DNA of 64,000 nucleotides from Actinacidiphila acididurans (GTDB lineage: Bacteria > Actinomycetota > Actinomycetes > Streptomycetales > Streptomycetaceae). The notes under the pieces are model-generated. The model ran no database searches and was not told the DNA's origin. It worked only from the letters and a program-made list of their open reading frames with translations. Below, in pieces: positions 33,635-41,422 of the stretch. Location: positions 1-64,000 of the forward strand of contig NZ_JADKYB010000034.1 in NCBI RefSeq assembly GCF_016918855.1, in the 5' to 3' direction. The translations under genes and the position numbers were made by a program. Position 1 is the first letter of the stretch; every line of letters starts with the position of its first letter.

Positions 33635-34075
33635 ATGCTCGACCAGCGCCACCCCGACCGGCCCGAAGTCGCCATGACCTACGACGCCCTGCTGGAAAAG
33701 GTCCGGTACGAGGGCGCCTACCCGACCCGGCAACGTGCCCAGGAGGTCACCCTCCAGGTCCTGGCCGCCCTCGGCCGCCAGATCACCGGCGACGAACGGG
33801 TCGCACTGGCCGCGCGGCTGCCGCTGCAGGCCGCGCAGGAGTTCACCAGGCAGGTCCCCGCCGCCGAGCAGCTGACCGGATGGGGCTTCGTCAAGGACCT
33901 CGCACGGCTGTCCGGCACCACGCCCGCGGTCGCCCGGTGGAACACCGGGACCGTCTTCTCCGTCCTCGCCCGCCTGACCGGGCCGGACCTGCTGGATCAG
34001 ATCCTCGACCAGCTCCCCGAGGGCTACGCCCTGCTGTTCGGACGCGCCGACCTCCGCACCCGCCAAGCGGCCTAG
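33635..34075 (+). CDS. DUF2267 protein (2)
   Basis: The 146-residue relative of the preceding gene has the same order of motifs: YDALLEKVRYEGAYPTR, LAALGRQITGDERVALAARLP, QLPEGYALLFGR. ATG 33674 (MTYDALLEK) is an alternative start, since no strong ribosome binding site precedes 33635. Tandem duplication next to hsp18 suggests a stress-response unit; function unknown. Confidence 0.78.
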   Translation: MLDQRHPDRPEVAMTYDALLEKVRYEGAYPTRQRAQEVTLQVLAALGRQITGDERVALAARLPLQAAQEFTRQVPAAEQLTGWGFVKDLARLSGTTPAVARWNTGTVFSVLARLTGPDLLDQILDQLPEGYALLFGRADLRTRQAA

Positions 34076-34975
34076 ATGTAGTGATCCGCGGGGTTGTCGA
34101 CGCGGGTGATCGGGGGTGACCGGCTGCCCCATCGAGGCCGACCACGCCGTCCTGCGCGCGTAGGCGTGTTCGTCCGTGGATCGCCGGGTCCAGGGTCAAC
34201 TACGGTCCGGTGCAGGACGGCCGCAGCGGCCCCCGCTCTTGTTGCGCTTTTCGCCCGTCGCCTGGTCGGTGCGAGCTGCTCTCCACCCGCGCGAAGCGCG
34301 AGACCACCGTCGTCCATCGTGCTCGAGTTCGGACGGATTTCCACGGGATGCGGCTCCGGAACAGCACGGCCTCCTGAAGAAGTCGACCGTGCCGCCGGCC
34401 GGCACGGTCAGCGGTACCAGAGCGCCCTCGCGCCACCGGTACACGTTCGGCGACAGCGGCGCCGGACCGGCCTCGTACCGCGCGGTGGTGACCAGCACCA
34501 GGTCCTTCAGGACGTCCAGCATCCCGTCACCGGCGATCGGGTGGTACGCCAGCTGGATGCCGAGGGGAACCCGACAAGTGCCCCGTTGGCGGGCAGCGGC
34601 TCGCCGGTCAACTTGCGGTGACGGCGGGATCGGCCGACGGACCGGCCGACGTCGTCCATCGCCTCCCGCCGCCCGCCACCCCGCCCGGCCTACGTCGTGG
34701 CGAGCGGCGGCCGCGTCGGCGTCGTCACCCTGGACCACCGATGGCGGGGGCTGTCCAGGTGAGGGGCGGGCGTGTGGGGCGGACGGATGGGCGGTGGGGG
34801 CATAAGAAGGGGCCTGCGGAGCGGCTTCAAGGGTCACTGCACGGCGTGCCGAGCCGCAGAAGGGGGGTGGAAGCAGCGCTCTCGCGCGCTGCGCCTGCCG
34901 CGCACCCGCGTCGTCGCGGCGCCCGCCGTCCCGGCGGCCTGCCCGGCCACCGGCTGAACGTGAAGGATGTGAACG
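34076..34975. other. Gene-poor, decayed interval
   Basis: Apart from the minus-strand remnant at 34330-34659, no intact gene was found. Codon position bias is irregular. A short plus-strand peptide-like segment near 34690-34762 (YVVASGGRVGVVTLDHRW) may be another fragment. It has the look of an old insertion/deletion site between DUF2267 and YihY genes. Confidence 0.5.
34330..34659 (-). pseudogene. Frameshifted remnant of an unrecognised gene
   Basis: A start with a good ribosome site (GGGAGGCG then ATG 34659) begins MDDVGRSVGRSRRHRKLTG and continues LPANGALVGFPSA. The frame then breaks and coding-like sequence resumes one frame over with YHPIAGDGMLDVLKDLVLV, then YRWREGALVPLTVPAGG. The second part reads like one structured domain. 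I do not recognise the family; a single indel near 34575 would restore it. Confidence 0.45.
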
Positions 34976-35944
34976 ATGGAAGGACACGAGCCGGAGCACA
35001 CGGGAGACGCCGCCCGCGGGGCCGGGCGGGGGCCCCGGAAGCCGTCGGACCTGCCCAGCGGGACGTCACGCGAGATCCTCAAACGCACACTCAAGGAGTA
35101 CAAAGCCGACAACCTGTCCGACCTGGCAGCGGCGCTCACCTACTACGCGATCCTGGCGATCTTTCCCGCGCTGCTGGCCCTCGTGTCGATCGTGGGCCTG
35201 CTGAGCACATCGACCGCCAAGTCCCTGACCGACAACATCACCAGCGTGGCGCCCGGTGCCGTCCGCTCCACCCTGACCAGCATCGTCACCCAGGTGCAGG
35301 CCAGCGGCAACAAGGCCCTGATCCCCCTGATCATCGGTGTGGCGGTCGCGCTGTGGTCGGCATCCGGTTACGTGGCGGCCTTCATGCGGGCCGGCAACAC
35401 CGTCTACGACATCGGCGAGGGCCGCCCGGCGTGGAAGACGCTGCCCATCCGCTTCGGGATCACGGTCCTCCTCGTCGTCGTCCTTGCCGCGATCGCGGTG
35501 GGCGTCGTGTTCACCGGCAGCCTGGCCCGCAGGACAGGGCACATTCTGGGCCTGGGCGACACCGCGGTGACCGTGTGGAACTACGCCAAATGGCCCGTCA
35601 TGATCATCCTGTTCGCGCTGGCCGTGGCAGTACTGCACTGGGCCGCGCCGAACGTCAGACACGGTTTCGCCTGGGTCACCCGCGGCAGCCTGCTGAGCGT
35701 CCTCGTCTGGATCGCCGCGTCCGCGCTCTTCGCCGTCTACGTCGCGAACTTCGGCAGCTACAACAAGACCTACGGCACCTTCGCCGGGATCATCGTCTTC
35801 CTCGTCTGGCTGTGGATCTCCAACATCGCCCTGCTTCTGGGCCTGGAATACAGCGCGGAGTCCGAACGGGCCCGGGCCCACGAAGGCGGCCTCTCCCCGG
35901 GCGAAGAGCCCTACGTCGAGCCACGCGACGACCGCGAGATCTGA
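34976..35944 (+). CDS. YihY/BrkB-family inner-membrane protein
   Basis: The 322-residue membrane protein has a hydrophilic N-terminal 45 residues, then about six hydrophobic segments: LTYYAILAIFPALLALVSI, ALIPLIIGVAVALWSASGY, ITVLLVVVLAAIAVG, MIILFALAVAVLHWAAP, LLSVLVWIAASALFAVYVA and GIIVFLVWLWISNIALLLG. NFGSYNKTYG between the last two is a family hallmark. Transport substrate unknown. ATG 34976 follows GAAGGA. Confidence 0.9.
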   Translation: MEGHEPEHTGDAARGAGRGPRKPSDLPSGTSREILKRTLKEYKADNLSDLAAALTYYAILAIFPALLALVSIVGLLSTSTAKSLTDNITSVAPGAVRSTLTSIVTQVQASGNKALIPLIIGVAVALWSASGYVAAFMRAGNTVYDIGEGRPAWKTLPIRFGITVLLVVVLAAIAVGVVFTGSLARRTGHILGLGDTAVTVWNYAKWPVMIILFALAVAVLHWAAPNVRHGFAWVTRGSLLSVLVWIAASALFAVYVANFGSYNKTYGTFAGIIVFLVWLWISNIALLLGLEYSAESERARAHEGGLSPGEEPYVEPRDDREI

Positions 35945-36064
35945 CAACGTGACACCGCTCGCCCAACGGGGCGGGAGCAACGGAACCGCAAGGCCGACCC
36001 AGGTAGGCGCGCATCGGGCCACGCTTGCCGCCAGCGCCCCCGAAACGAAGGCCGCCAGGCGGCG

Positions 36065-36361
36065 CGCGTCGGCCTGCGGGAGCTGGTCGCCTCGCTCGAC
36101 CCGCTGCCGGCCATGGTGCAAAGCAGGCGCATGGACGTCCTGGCACTGAACAATGCCGCGAAGGTACTGCTCACCGACTTCGATCGGATACCGGCCAGGG
36201 ACCGCACCATCGTCCGCTGGCTCTTCACCGACCCACAGGCCCGCACCCGATATCCCGACTGGGACGATGTCGCCGGCGACACGGTCGCCGCGCTGCGCAG
36301 CGCACGCGACCCCCGCTCGACAGGCCCTGGACAACGACGCGTCAATACACCGCCGACCTAG
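36065..36361 (+). pseudogene. Remnant of an MmyB-type XRE regulator
   Basis: In one frame the sequence reads VGLRELVASLDPLPAMV, then RRMDVLALNNAAKVLLTDF and IVRWLFTDPQARTRYPDW, the hallmark N-terminal half of the MmyB-like ligand-binding domain of actinobacterial XRE regulators. The preceding HTH domain is absent (no HTH-like sequence between 35945 and 36060) and the domain breaks off into unrelated residues before a stop at 36361. It is a fragment truncated at both ends. Confidence 0.7.
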
Positions 36362-36437
36362 ACGCCAGGTGCACGGCGTATCGCGGGACGCGCCCCCCGC
36401 AGGCCAGGCAGGCATCGGACGGGCTCACGGCAGGGCC

Positions 36438-37112
36438 GTGTACCGGGTACAAGCCCTGCTCGATGCGGCGGGCCCAGCGCCGGTCGGCGGCGATCGCAGC
36501 GCACATCGCGCCTGGCCGACGGCCGGTTTCGCCGCACGCGAGGCGTGGCAGAGCGCGACCAAGGACCGGCTCGGCGCGGCGGTGGCCGCGATGGTGGAGC
36601 CGGGCTCGCGCGTGCTGCTGGACGCCGGGACCACCACGGTCCACGTCGCCGGGCACCTGGCCGCCCGGGCGCCGCTCACCGTGGCTGTGGTCAGTCTGCA
36701 GGCGGCCGTCCGGCTGGCCGACCGGCCCGGCATCGACCTGCTGGTCGTGGGCGGCCGGTCCCGTCCCGGCGAGCGCTCGCTGGTCGGGCCGCTCACGCTG
36801 CGCACCCTGGAGGCACTGGCCTTCGACCTGTTCGTGATGTCGATCGGCGGTGTGCACGCCGAGCACGGGTGGTCGGAGTTCTCCCTCGACGACGCCGCCG
36901 TCAAGCAGGCGGGCCTGGCCCAGTCCGGCCGTACGCTCACGGTGGCGGACGCGACCAAGCTGGGTGTACGCGCCTTCAGTCAGGTCGCTCCGCTCGACGC
37001 GGTGCACAGCTTCGTCACCGACCGGGCCGCCGCCGACCCGGCCACCCACCCCGGTGGCCCCCGCACCCTCGACGCCCTGCGCGAGGCGGGGGTCGACACC
37101 GTTCTCGTATGA
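36438..37112 (+). CDS. DeoR-family effector domain lacking its HTH (truncated)
   Basis: From about 36525 the frame encodes the complete DeoR C-terminal sugar-phosphate sensor: VLLDAGTTTVHVAGHLA, LLVVGGRSRPGERSLVG, FDLFVMSIGGVHAEHGW, VKQAGLAQSGRTLTVADATKLG. The usual N-terminal winged HTH is missing; the preceding residues are Ala/Pro-rich and overlap the frame of the MmyB remnant at their upstream end. GTG 36438 is a plausible start but expression is uncertain. It precedes DUF4406 and Nudix genes and probably once regulated them. Confidence 0.6.
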   Translation: MYRVQALLDAAGPAPVGGDRSAHRAWPTAGFAAREAWQSATKDRLGAAVAAMVEPGSRVLLDAGTTTVHVAGHLAARAPLTVAVVSLQAAVRLADRPGIDLLVVGGRSRPGERSLVGPLTLRTLEALAFDLFVMSIGGVHAEHGWSEFSLDDAAVKQAGLAQSGRTLTVADATKLGVRAFSQVAPLDAVHSFVTDRAAADPATHPGGPRTLDALREAGVDTVLV

Positions 37113-37149
37113 CCCGTCACGCTGTTCGTCCCCAGCCCGGAGTGTCCTC

Positions 37150-37527
37150 ATGACCGCAGCCCCCGCCCCGTTGATGATCCTGGTCGCCAGCCCCTACCGG
37201 TCCGGCACCGGTGACGACCCGGCCAAGCTCGACGCGAACGTGCGCGCCATGAACGACGTCGCGCTGACGCTCTTCCGGGCCGGCCACCTGCCCGTCACCG
37301 GAGAGGCCCTGGCGCTGCCGCTTCTGCAAAGCGCGGGCGGCACCCTGCCGGGTACGCCGCTGTTCGAGGAGATCTTCCACCCGGTGGCCGAGCGGCTTCT
37401 CGCCCGCTGCGACGCGGTGCTGCGTATCGGCGGCGCCTCGGCCGGGGCGGACATGATGGTCGAGCGGGCCCGCGCGCAGGGCAAGCAGGTCTACGCCGGC
37501 CTCGCGGACGTCCCGGCCGCCCGATGA
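37150..37527 (+). CDS. DUF4406 nucleoside-2-deoxyribosyltransferase-like protein
   Basis: The 125-residue protein resembles small nucleoside deoxyribosyltransferase-like (DUF4406) proteins: ILVASPYRSGTGDDPAKLDANVRAMN with the N-terminal strand and helix, then FHPVAERLLARCDAVLRIGG and GADMMVERARAQGKQVY. GGAG lies 7 nt before ATG 37150. It overlaps the Nudix gene by 4 bp, suggesting a joint role in nucleotide or sugar-nucleotide turnover. Confidence 0.8.
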   Translation: MTAAPAPLMILVASPYRSGTGDDPAKLDANVRAMNDVALTLFRAGHLPVTGEALALPLLQSAGGTLPGTPLFEEIFHPVAERLLARCDAVLRIGGASAGADMMVERARAQGKQVYAGLADVPAAR

Positions 37528-38204
37528 CCGCCGGCATCGACACCCCCGACCGCCGCGGCCGTACCGGCCTGGACCGCCACGGCCGCGACCTCACCGGCAA
37601 CCCGCGCGTGCGCGTCCAGGACGTCCAGGTGCTGTCGTGCGACTGGTACGTCCTGCGCAGGACCACCTTCGACTACCAGCACAGCGACGGGCACTGGAGC
37701 CGCGAACAACGCGAGACGTACGACCGCGGCGACGGCGCGACCGTCCTCCTCTACGACGAGCAGCGCCGTACGGTCCTGCTGACCCGTCAGTTCCGGCTGC
37801 CCGCCTACGTCAACGGGCACCCCGACGGCATGCTGTTGGAGACGGCGGCCGGCCTGCTCGACGGGGACGACCCCGAAGGGGCGATCCGCCGCGAGGCGGC
37901 CGAGGAGACCGGTCACACCATCGGCCGGGTCCAGCACGTCTTCGACGTCTTCATGAGCCCGGGATCCGTCACCGAACGGCTGCACTTCTTCGCCGCGCCC
38001 TACCGCTCCTCCCCCGCCGCCCCGCACACGGCGGGCCTCGCCGAAGAAGGCGAGGACATCACCGTCGTGGAACTCGGCTTCGCCGCGGCCCTCGACATGG
38101 TCCGCGGCGGCGCGATCGCGGACGCGAAGACGATCATGCTGCTCCAATGGGCCGCCCTCGACGGCCCCTTCCGCCCCACCGGTCCGACGCCCCAGGGGGG
38201 ATGA
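37524..38204 (+). CDS. NudK-like Nudix hydrolase (GDP-mannose pyrophosphatase type)
   Basis: The 226-residue Nudix protein has a Nudix box GLLDGDDPEGAIRREAAEETG, preceded by TVLLTRQFRLPAYVNG and followed by VFMSPGSVTERLHFF, closely following the NudK arrangement. Residues 1-55 form the N-terminal strand domain of this group. It should hydrolyse GDP-mannose or related nucleotide sugars with Mg2+. It is coupled to the DUF4406 gene by ATGA. Confidence 0.88.
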   Translation: MTAGIDTPDRRGRTGLDRHGRDLTGNPRVRVQDVQVLSCDWYVLRRTTFDYQHSDGHWSREQRETYDRGDGATVLLYDEQRRTVLLTRQFRLPAYVNGHPDGMLLETAAGLLDGDDPEGAIRREAAEETGHTIGRVQHVFDVFMSPGSVTERLHFFAAPYRSSPAAPHTAGLAEEGEDITVVELGFAAALDMVRGGAIADAKTIMLLQWAALDGPFRPTGPTPQGG

Positions 38205-38231
38205 CAGCACGTCCACGCAATGGGCTGACGT

Positions 38232-38948
38232 TCAGGCGGCCTTCGCCCGGGCCAGCAGGCCGCGCAGCGCCGACGCCACAGCGGCGGGCTGCTCCTGCAG
38301 CGCCATGTGACCGGCGCCGTCGATGATCGTGCCCACCGCGCCGGGAATGGCCGCCACCAGTTCCCGCCCGTTCTCCACCGGGATGAGCCGGTCCCCCGTC
38401 CCGTGGAGCACGGCGGTCGGACACGTGATCGTCGCCAGCGTCGGCCGGGAGTCCTCCCGGCCGATCGCGGCCTGCTGCTGAGCGCAGAAGGCATCGGCCC
38501 CGACTTCGTGCGCCATTCGACTCCAAAAGGCCGCGATCGCCGCGTCCTCCCGGTTGCTCTCGTCGACCAGCGCGGGGAACGCGCCGACCACGAGATCGTC
38601 GAACCCACCGGCGCGTGTCATCTCGATCTGCCGCCGGCGCCCGTCCGCCTGCTCGGGAGTGTCCGGCCGCGCCGAGGTACTGATCAGCGCCAGGGCCCGG
38701 ACCCGCTCGGGTGCGCGCCGCATCACCTCCAGCGCCACGTAGCCGCCCATGCTCACCCCGACAAGGACGAAACGCCGCGGCGCGGCCGCCAGCAGCCGCT
38801 CGGCCATGCCGCCGATCGAATCGTCACGCCGGGTGTCGGCGATCGTCACCGAACCGGACGACCATGCGTCGGCCAGCACCGGGCCGTAGAGCCTCGGCGA
38901 ACAAGCCAGTCCCGGCACCAGCACCGAGTGCAGCGCATCCTCTGTCAT
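38232..38948 (-). CDS. Alpha/beta hydrolase
   Basis: The 238-residue alpha/beta-fold hydrolase has VPGLACSPRLY oxyanion region, nucleophile elbow GVSMGG, acid Asp in LHGTGDRLIP, and catalytic His in DGAGHMALQE. ATG 38948 has GGAGGTG about 10 nt upstream. It is convergent with the Nudix gene. Substrate unknown; lactone or ester hydrolysis is typical for this subgroup. Confidence 0.88.
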   Translation of the reverse strand: MTEDALHSVLVPGLACSPRLYGPVLADAWSSGSVTIADTRRDDSIGGMAERLLAAAPRRFVLVGVSMGGYVALEVMRRAPERVRALALISTSARPDTPEQADGRRRQIEMTRAGGFDDLVVGAFPALVDESNREDAAIAAFWSRMAHEVGADAFCAQQQAAIGREDSRPTLATITCPTAVLHGTGDRLIPVENGRELVAAIPGAVGTIIDGAGHMALQEQPAAVASALRGLLARAKAA

Positions 38949-39176
38949 CGGACGAACACCTCCACCTTCCGACCGGAAGCGTAACGATCGCGCTCCCCTC
39001 CCCCGGCACCACGTCTCCGGTCGACACCGGGTCGGGAACCGGAACGTTCGGGTCCGGTCGAGCCGCGGCTCGGCACATTCGTGCTGCGCGCTCTCGGGGC
39101 GGGAGAGACGGACAGCGAACCGCGGGCGGGGCTGGTGCGGTGGACGACCCGGGCGCGTCGGGCCGGACCGGCCGGT

Positions 39177-39203
39177 GGCCGGGAGGACGTTCACCTCCCG
39201 GCC
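39177..39203 (-). terminator. Hairpin terminator downstream of the ABM gene
   Basis: GGCCGGGAGG and CCTCCCGGCC pair perfectly (10 bp) around a 7-nt loop, 17 bp beyond the stop of the minus-strand monooxygenase gene. Confidence 0.65.
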
Positions 39204-39219
39204 GCCGGCCGCGCCTTGC

Positions 39220-39549
39220 CTACGCGCCCTTCGGGGCGGCCTGCTGCACCACGTCGAAGGACCACAGCGTGGACCCGCTCGCGGCCGGCTTGGGGGGTTC
39301 GCCGCTCTGCTCGCCGGCGCCCCGGTGGGCCGCCTTCATCGGGCCCTCCAGCCAGGCCTGGAAGGACTCCTCGTCACGCCACCGGGTGTAGACCAGGTAG
39401 TCGTCGGTTCCCTCGACGGGGCGGAGGAGTTCGAACCACTCGAACCCGTCGGAGTTCTCGACGGCGTGGGCACGGGAGGCGAAGCGCTCCTCCAGCGTCT
39501 CCCGCTGCTCGGCGGGGACGGTGAGTACGTTGATCTTGACGACGCTCAT
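39220..39549 (-). CDS. Antibiotic-biosynthesis-monooxygenase (ABM) domain protein
   Basis: The 109-residue dimeric alpha-beta barrel protein of the ABM/DUF family has VVKINVLTVPAEQRETLEERF, DGFEWFELLRP, YLVYTRWRDEESFQAWLEG. Members include quinone-forming monooxygenases and HmoA-like haem-degrading proteins; the specific reaction cannot be read. An SDR gene lies 60 bp upstream on the same strand. Confidence 0.85.
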   Translation of the reverse strand: MSVVKINVLTVPAEQRETLEERFASRAHAVENSDGFEWFELLRPVEGTDDYLVYTRWRDEESFQAWLEGPMKAAHRGAGEQSGEPPKPAASGSTLWSFDVVQQAAPKGA

Positions 39550-39609
39550 GGTCCCATCCTGCCGCAAGGCGGCCGGGGGACGGCGAGCGGCTCGTAGTCC
39601 GGCAGTCGT

Positions 39610-40275
39610 TCAGTCCGGCAGGGGCTCGGCGTAGTGCTGGAATCCGTCGCGGCGGGTGTGGATGTCGTACAGGAGCTGGGCCAGGACGTCGGGGCTGCTG
39701 TGCTCGGTGTCCGGGCTGATCGCGCCGGGGATGATCAGTTGGGCGGCGTGAATGTTCTCCGGAGCGAGAGCGTCGTGCAGCATGCGCGCGTAGGCACTCT
39801 CGGCGGCGAAAGCGATCGAGGTGCCGGCCCGCTGGAGGTTCGGGCGTACGGCGGTGCCGCCGTTGACGAACAGCAGGGTGCCGCGGCCGAGCTCCCGCAT
39901 GCCGGGCAGGACGGCGTTCACGCAGGTGACCGGGCCCTTGACCGAAAAGGACAGGGGGGCGTCCAGGTCGGTGACGGTGGTGTCCAGGACCGGCTTCATG
40001 AAGTCGGCGCGGGGCAGCGGGCTGTACTGGAGGATCTCCACCGGGCCCGCGTCCTCGGCGGCGGTCCGCAGGGCCGTGGCGAGGGAGGCGGGGTCGAGGA
40101 CGTCCGCCGGGTAGCCGCCGGCCCGGATGCCGTCGTTGCCGAGCTCGGCGGCCAGGCTGTCGAGGTGCTGGGCGTTGCGGGAGATGAGCGCGACGCTGTG
40201 GCCGGCGGCGCCGAAGCGACGGGCGGTGGCCAGGCCCAGGCCGGGGCCGGCGCCGACGAGAGCGAATGTGGTCAC
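39610..40275 (-). CDS. Short-chain dehydrogenase
   Basis: The 221-residue SDR starts at GTG 40275 behind AAGGA. The cofactor motif is VGAGPGLGLATA. The active-site Tyr-x-x-x-Lys is not obvious: the region reads SIAFAAESAYARM, with Tyr but no Lys four residues on. The protein may therefore be an atypical SDR. It may be co-transcribed with the ABM gene. Confidence 0.8.
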   Translation of the reverse strand: MTTFALVGAGPGLGLATARRFGAAGHSVALISRNAQHLDSLAAELGNDGIRAGGYPADVLDPASLATALRTAAEDAGPVEILQYSPLPRADFMKPVLDTTVTDLDAPLSFSVKGPVTCVNAVLPGMRELGRGTLLFVNGGTAVRPNLQRAGTSIAFAAESAYARMLHDALAPENIHAAQLIIPGAISPDTEHSSPDVLAQLLYDIHTRRDGFQHYAEPLPD

Positions 40276-40314
40276 GGTGAGTCCTTCGCAAGGGGAGGGT
40301 GTGTGGGGGCGGGG

Positions 40315-40545
40315 CCGCCGCGCAGGCCCACGTCGGAGTGGTCCAGCTCCTGCTCGTCGATCGCGACGTCCTGGGGATGCCGACGAAGCCGACGTTACCG
40401 CCGGGCCGGGCCGCGCGGAGCCTGACGCGCGGCCCGGGCAGTGCAGATGCGCTGCGGCACCGCATCGGCGCCTGTCCCGACGGTGAGCTCCTTGACCGCG
40501 CGACTCCCCCGCCGGTGCGCTCGCCGACGTACTCGTGCCCCTTCG
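40315..40545 (-). pseudogene. Highly decayed zinc-ADH remnant
   Basis: Minus-strand blocks in different frames recall a zinc-dependent alcohol dehydrogenase in the correct order: GHEYVGE (40518-40541), PGGNVGFVGIP (about 40374-40403) and DVAIDEQELDHSDVGL (40321-40372). Between them the sequence is shortened and frameshifted. It fills the gap upstream of the SDR, so no functional gene is expected here. Confidence 0.6.
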
Positions 40546-40730
40546 GGCGCGCCCGGCCGGACCGCGGTACGGCCACAGGTCGGAACCGCGGTCCACCACG
40601 GATGACACCGAGCCCGGCGGCGAGGACGCTGCCCTCCCCCAGCGAGCCCCCGCGTCCCACCCGCCGTCTTCTCCGGTCGGACGGAGTACGGTCTGATGGG
40701 ACGTCAGTGAGCGATGGGTCGGGGGGGCGG

Positions 40731-41198
40731 ATGACGGGCATCGAGATCGCCGTGGGGTGCATGTTCGCCTGGGCGGTCCGCAAGGCGAGGCGGGTGGCCG
40801 GCCGGGCGGATCAAGAGGTCGACCGCACGCTGGACGCCGCGATGGACGACCTCCACGACCTGGTGAGCCGGAAGCTGAGCGAGGAGCCTGCGCTGCGCCG
40901 GCTGACGGAGGAAGCCGAGGCCGGCCGGGACCAGCCCAGCGACCGTACCCAGCAGCGGGTGCAACTCGCCCTGGAGGACGCCGTGGAGCAGGATCCCGGC
41001 TTCGCCGAGGCCCTGGAGCACGCGGTCGGCACGCTGCAGTCCGTCCTCCGCACGGCCGGCGGGCCATCGGTCGGTGACGGCGCAGTGGTCGTCGAGGGCA
41101 ACGTGGACATCCGGGCCGACCACGGCTCCGTGGCCGCCTGGCGGATGGGCACCGTGAACCTGGGAAACCCTCCCCAGCCGGGAACGCCCCAGGGCTGA
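40731..41198 (+). CDS. Small partner protein of the NTPase/Sel1 gene
   Basis: The 155-residue protein starts at ATG 40731 behind a G-rich site. An N-terminal hydrophobic stretch (IEIAVGCMFAWAV) is followed by a helical, charged region (EVDRTLDAAMDDLHDLVSRKL) and a C-terminal Gly/Val stretch GDGAVVVEGNVDIRADHGS, of the kind found in actinobacterial effector-associated proteins. Its last codons contain a -1 slippery heptamer, and the frame it would enter encodes the conserved N-terminal part of the next protein. Function unknown. Confidence 0.75.
   Translation: MTGIEIAVGCMFAWAVRKARRVAGRADQEVDRTLDAAMDDLHDLVSRKLSEEPALRRLTEEAEAGRDQPSDRTQQRVQLALEDAVEQDPGFAEALEHAVGTLQSVLRTAGGPSVGDGAVVVEGNVDIRADHGSVAAWRMGTVNLGNPPQPGTPQG
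41162..41168 (+). other. Candidate -1 programmed frameshift site G GGA AAC
   Basis: The heptamer G-GGA-AAC is in X-XXY-YYZ phase relative to the upstream frame (codons CTG GGA AAC). A -1 slip there enters the frame that stays open without interruption into the NTPase/Sel1 gene. Between the last stop of that frame (41075-41077) and GTG 41423 there is no ATG, GTG or TTG. The pattern is seen directly; functional slippage is inference, and an ancestral indel is the alternative. Confidence 0.45.
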
Positions 41199-41422
41199 AC
41201 GTCCCCGGTACCACATCGGCCCCCGCCCCCGGCAGCTCGATCCGGGGCACGCACGGCGCGATCGTCGCCGGGACCATCGAGAACCTCCACCAGCACTTCC
41301 CCGGGAACAGGAAGACCCACCGACTCGACCTGCCACGACCGGTCGAGGAGTGGACCGCACAGCAGCTGGGCGTCCACCCCGCCATCCACGGCGCCAACAC
41401 CCCTGATCCCGACGGCGCGTTC

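Noticed and set aside
34072-34344. Minus-strand 90-codon frame possibly marking an insertion-sequence end
   Set aside because: No transposase motif, terminal inverted repeats or target duplication could be seen, so no mobile element is claimed.
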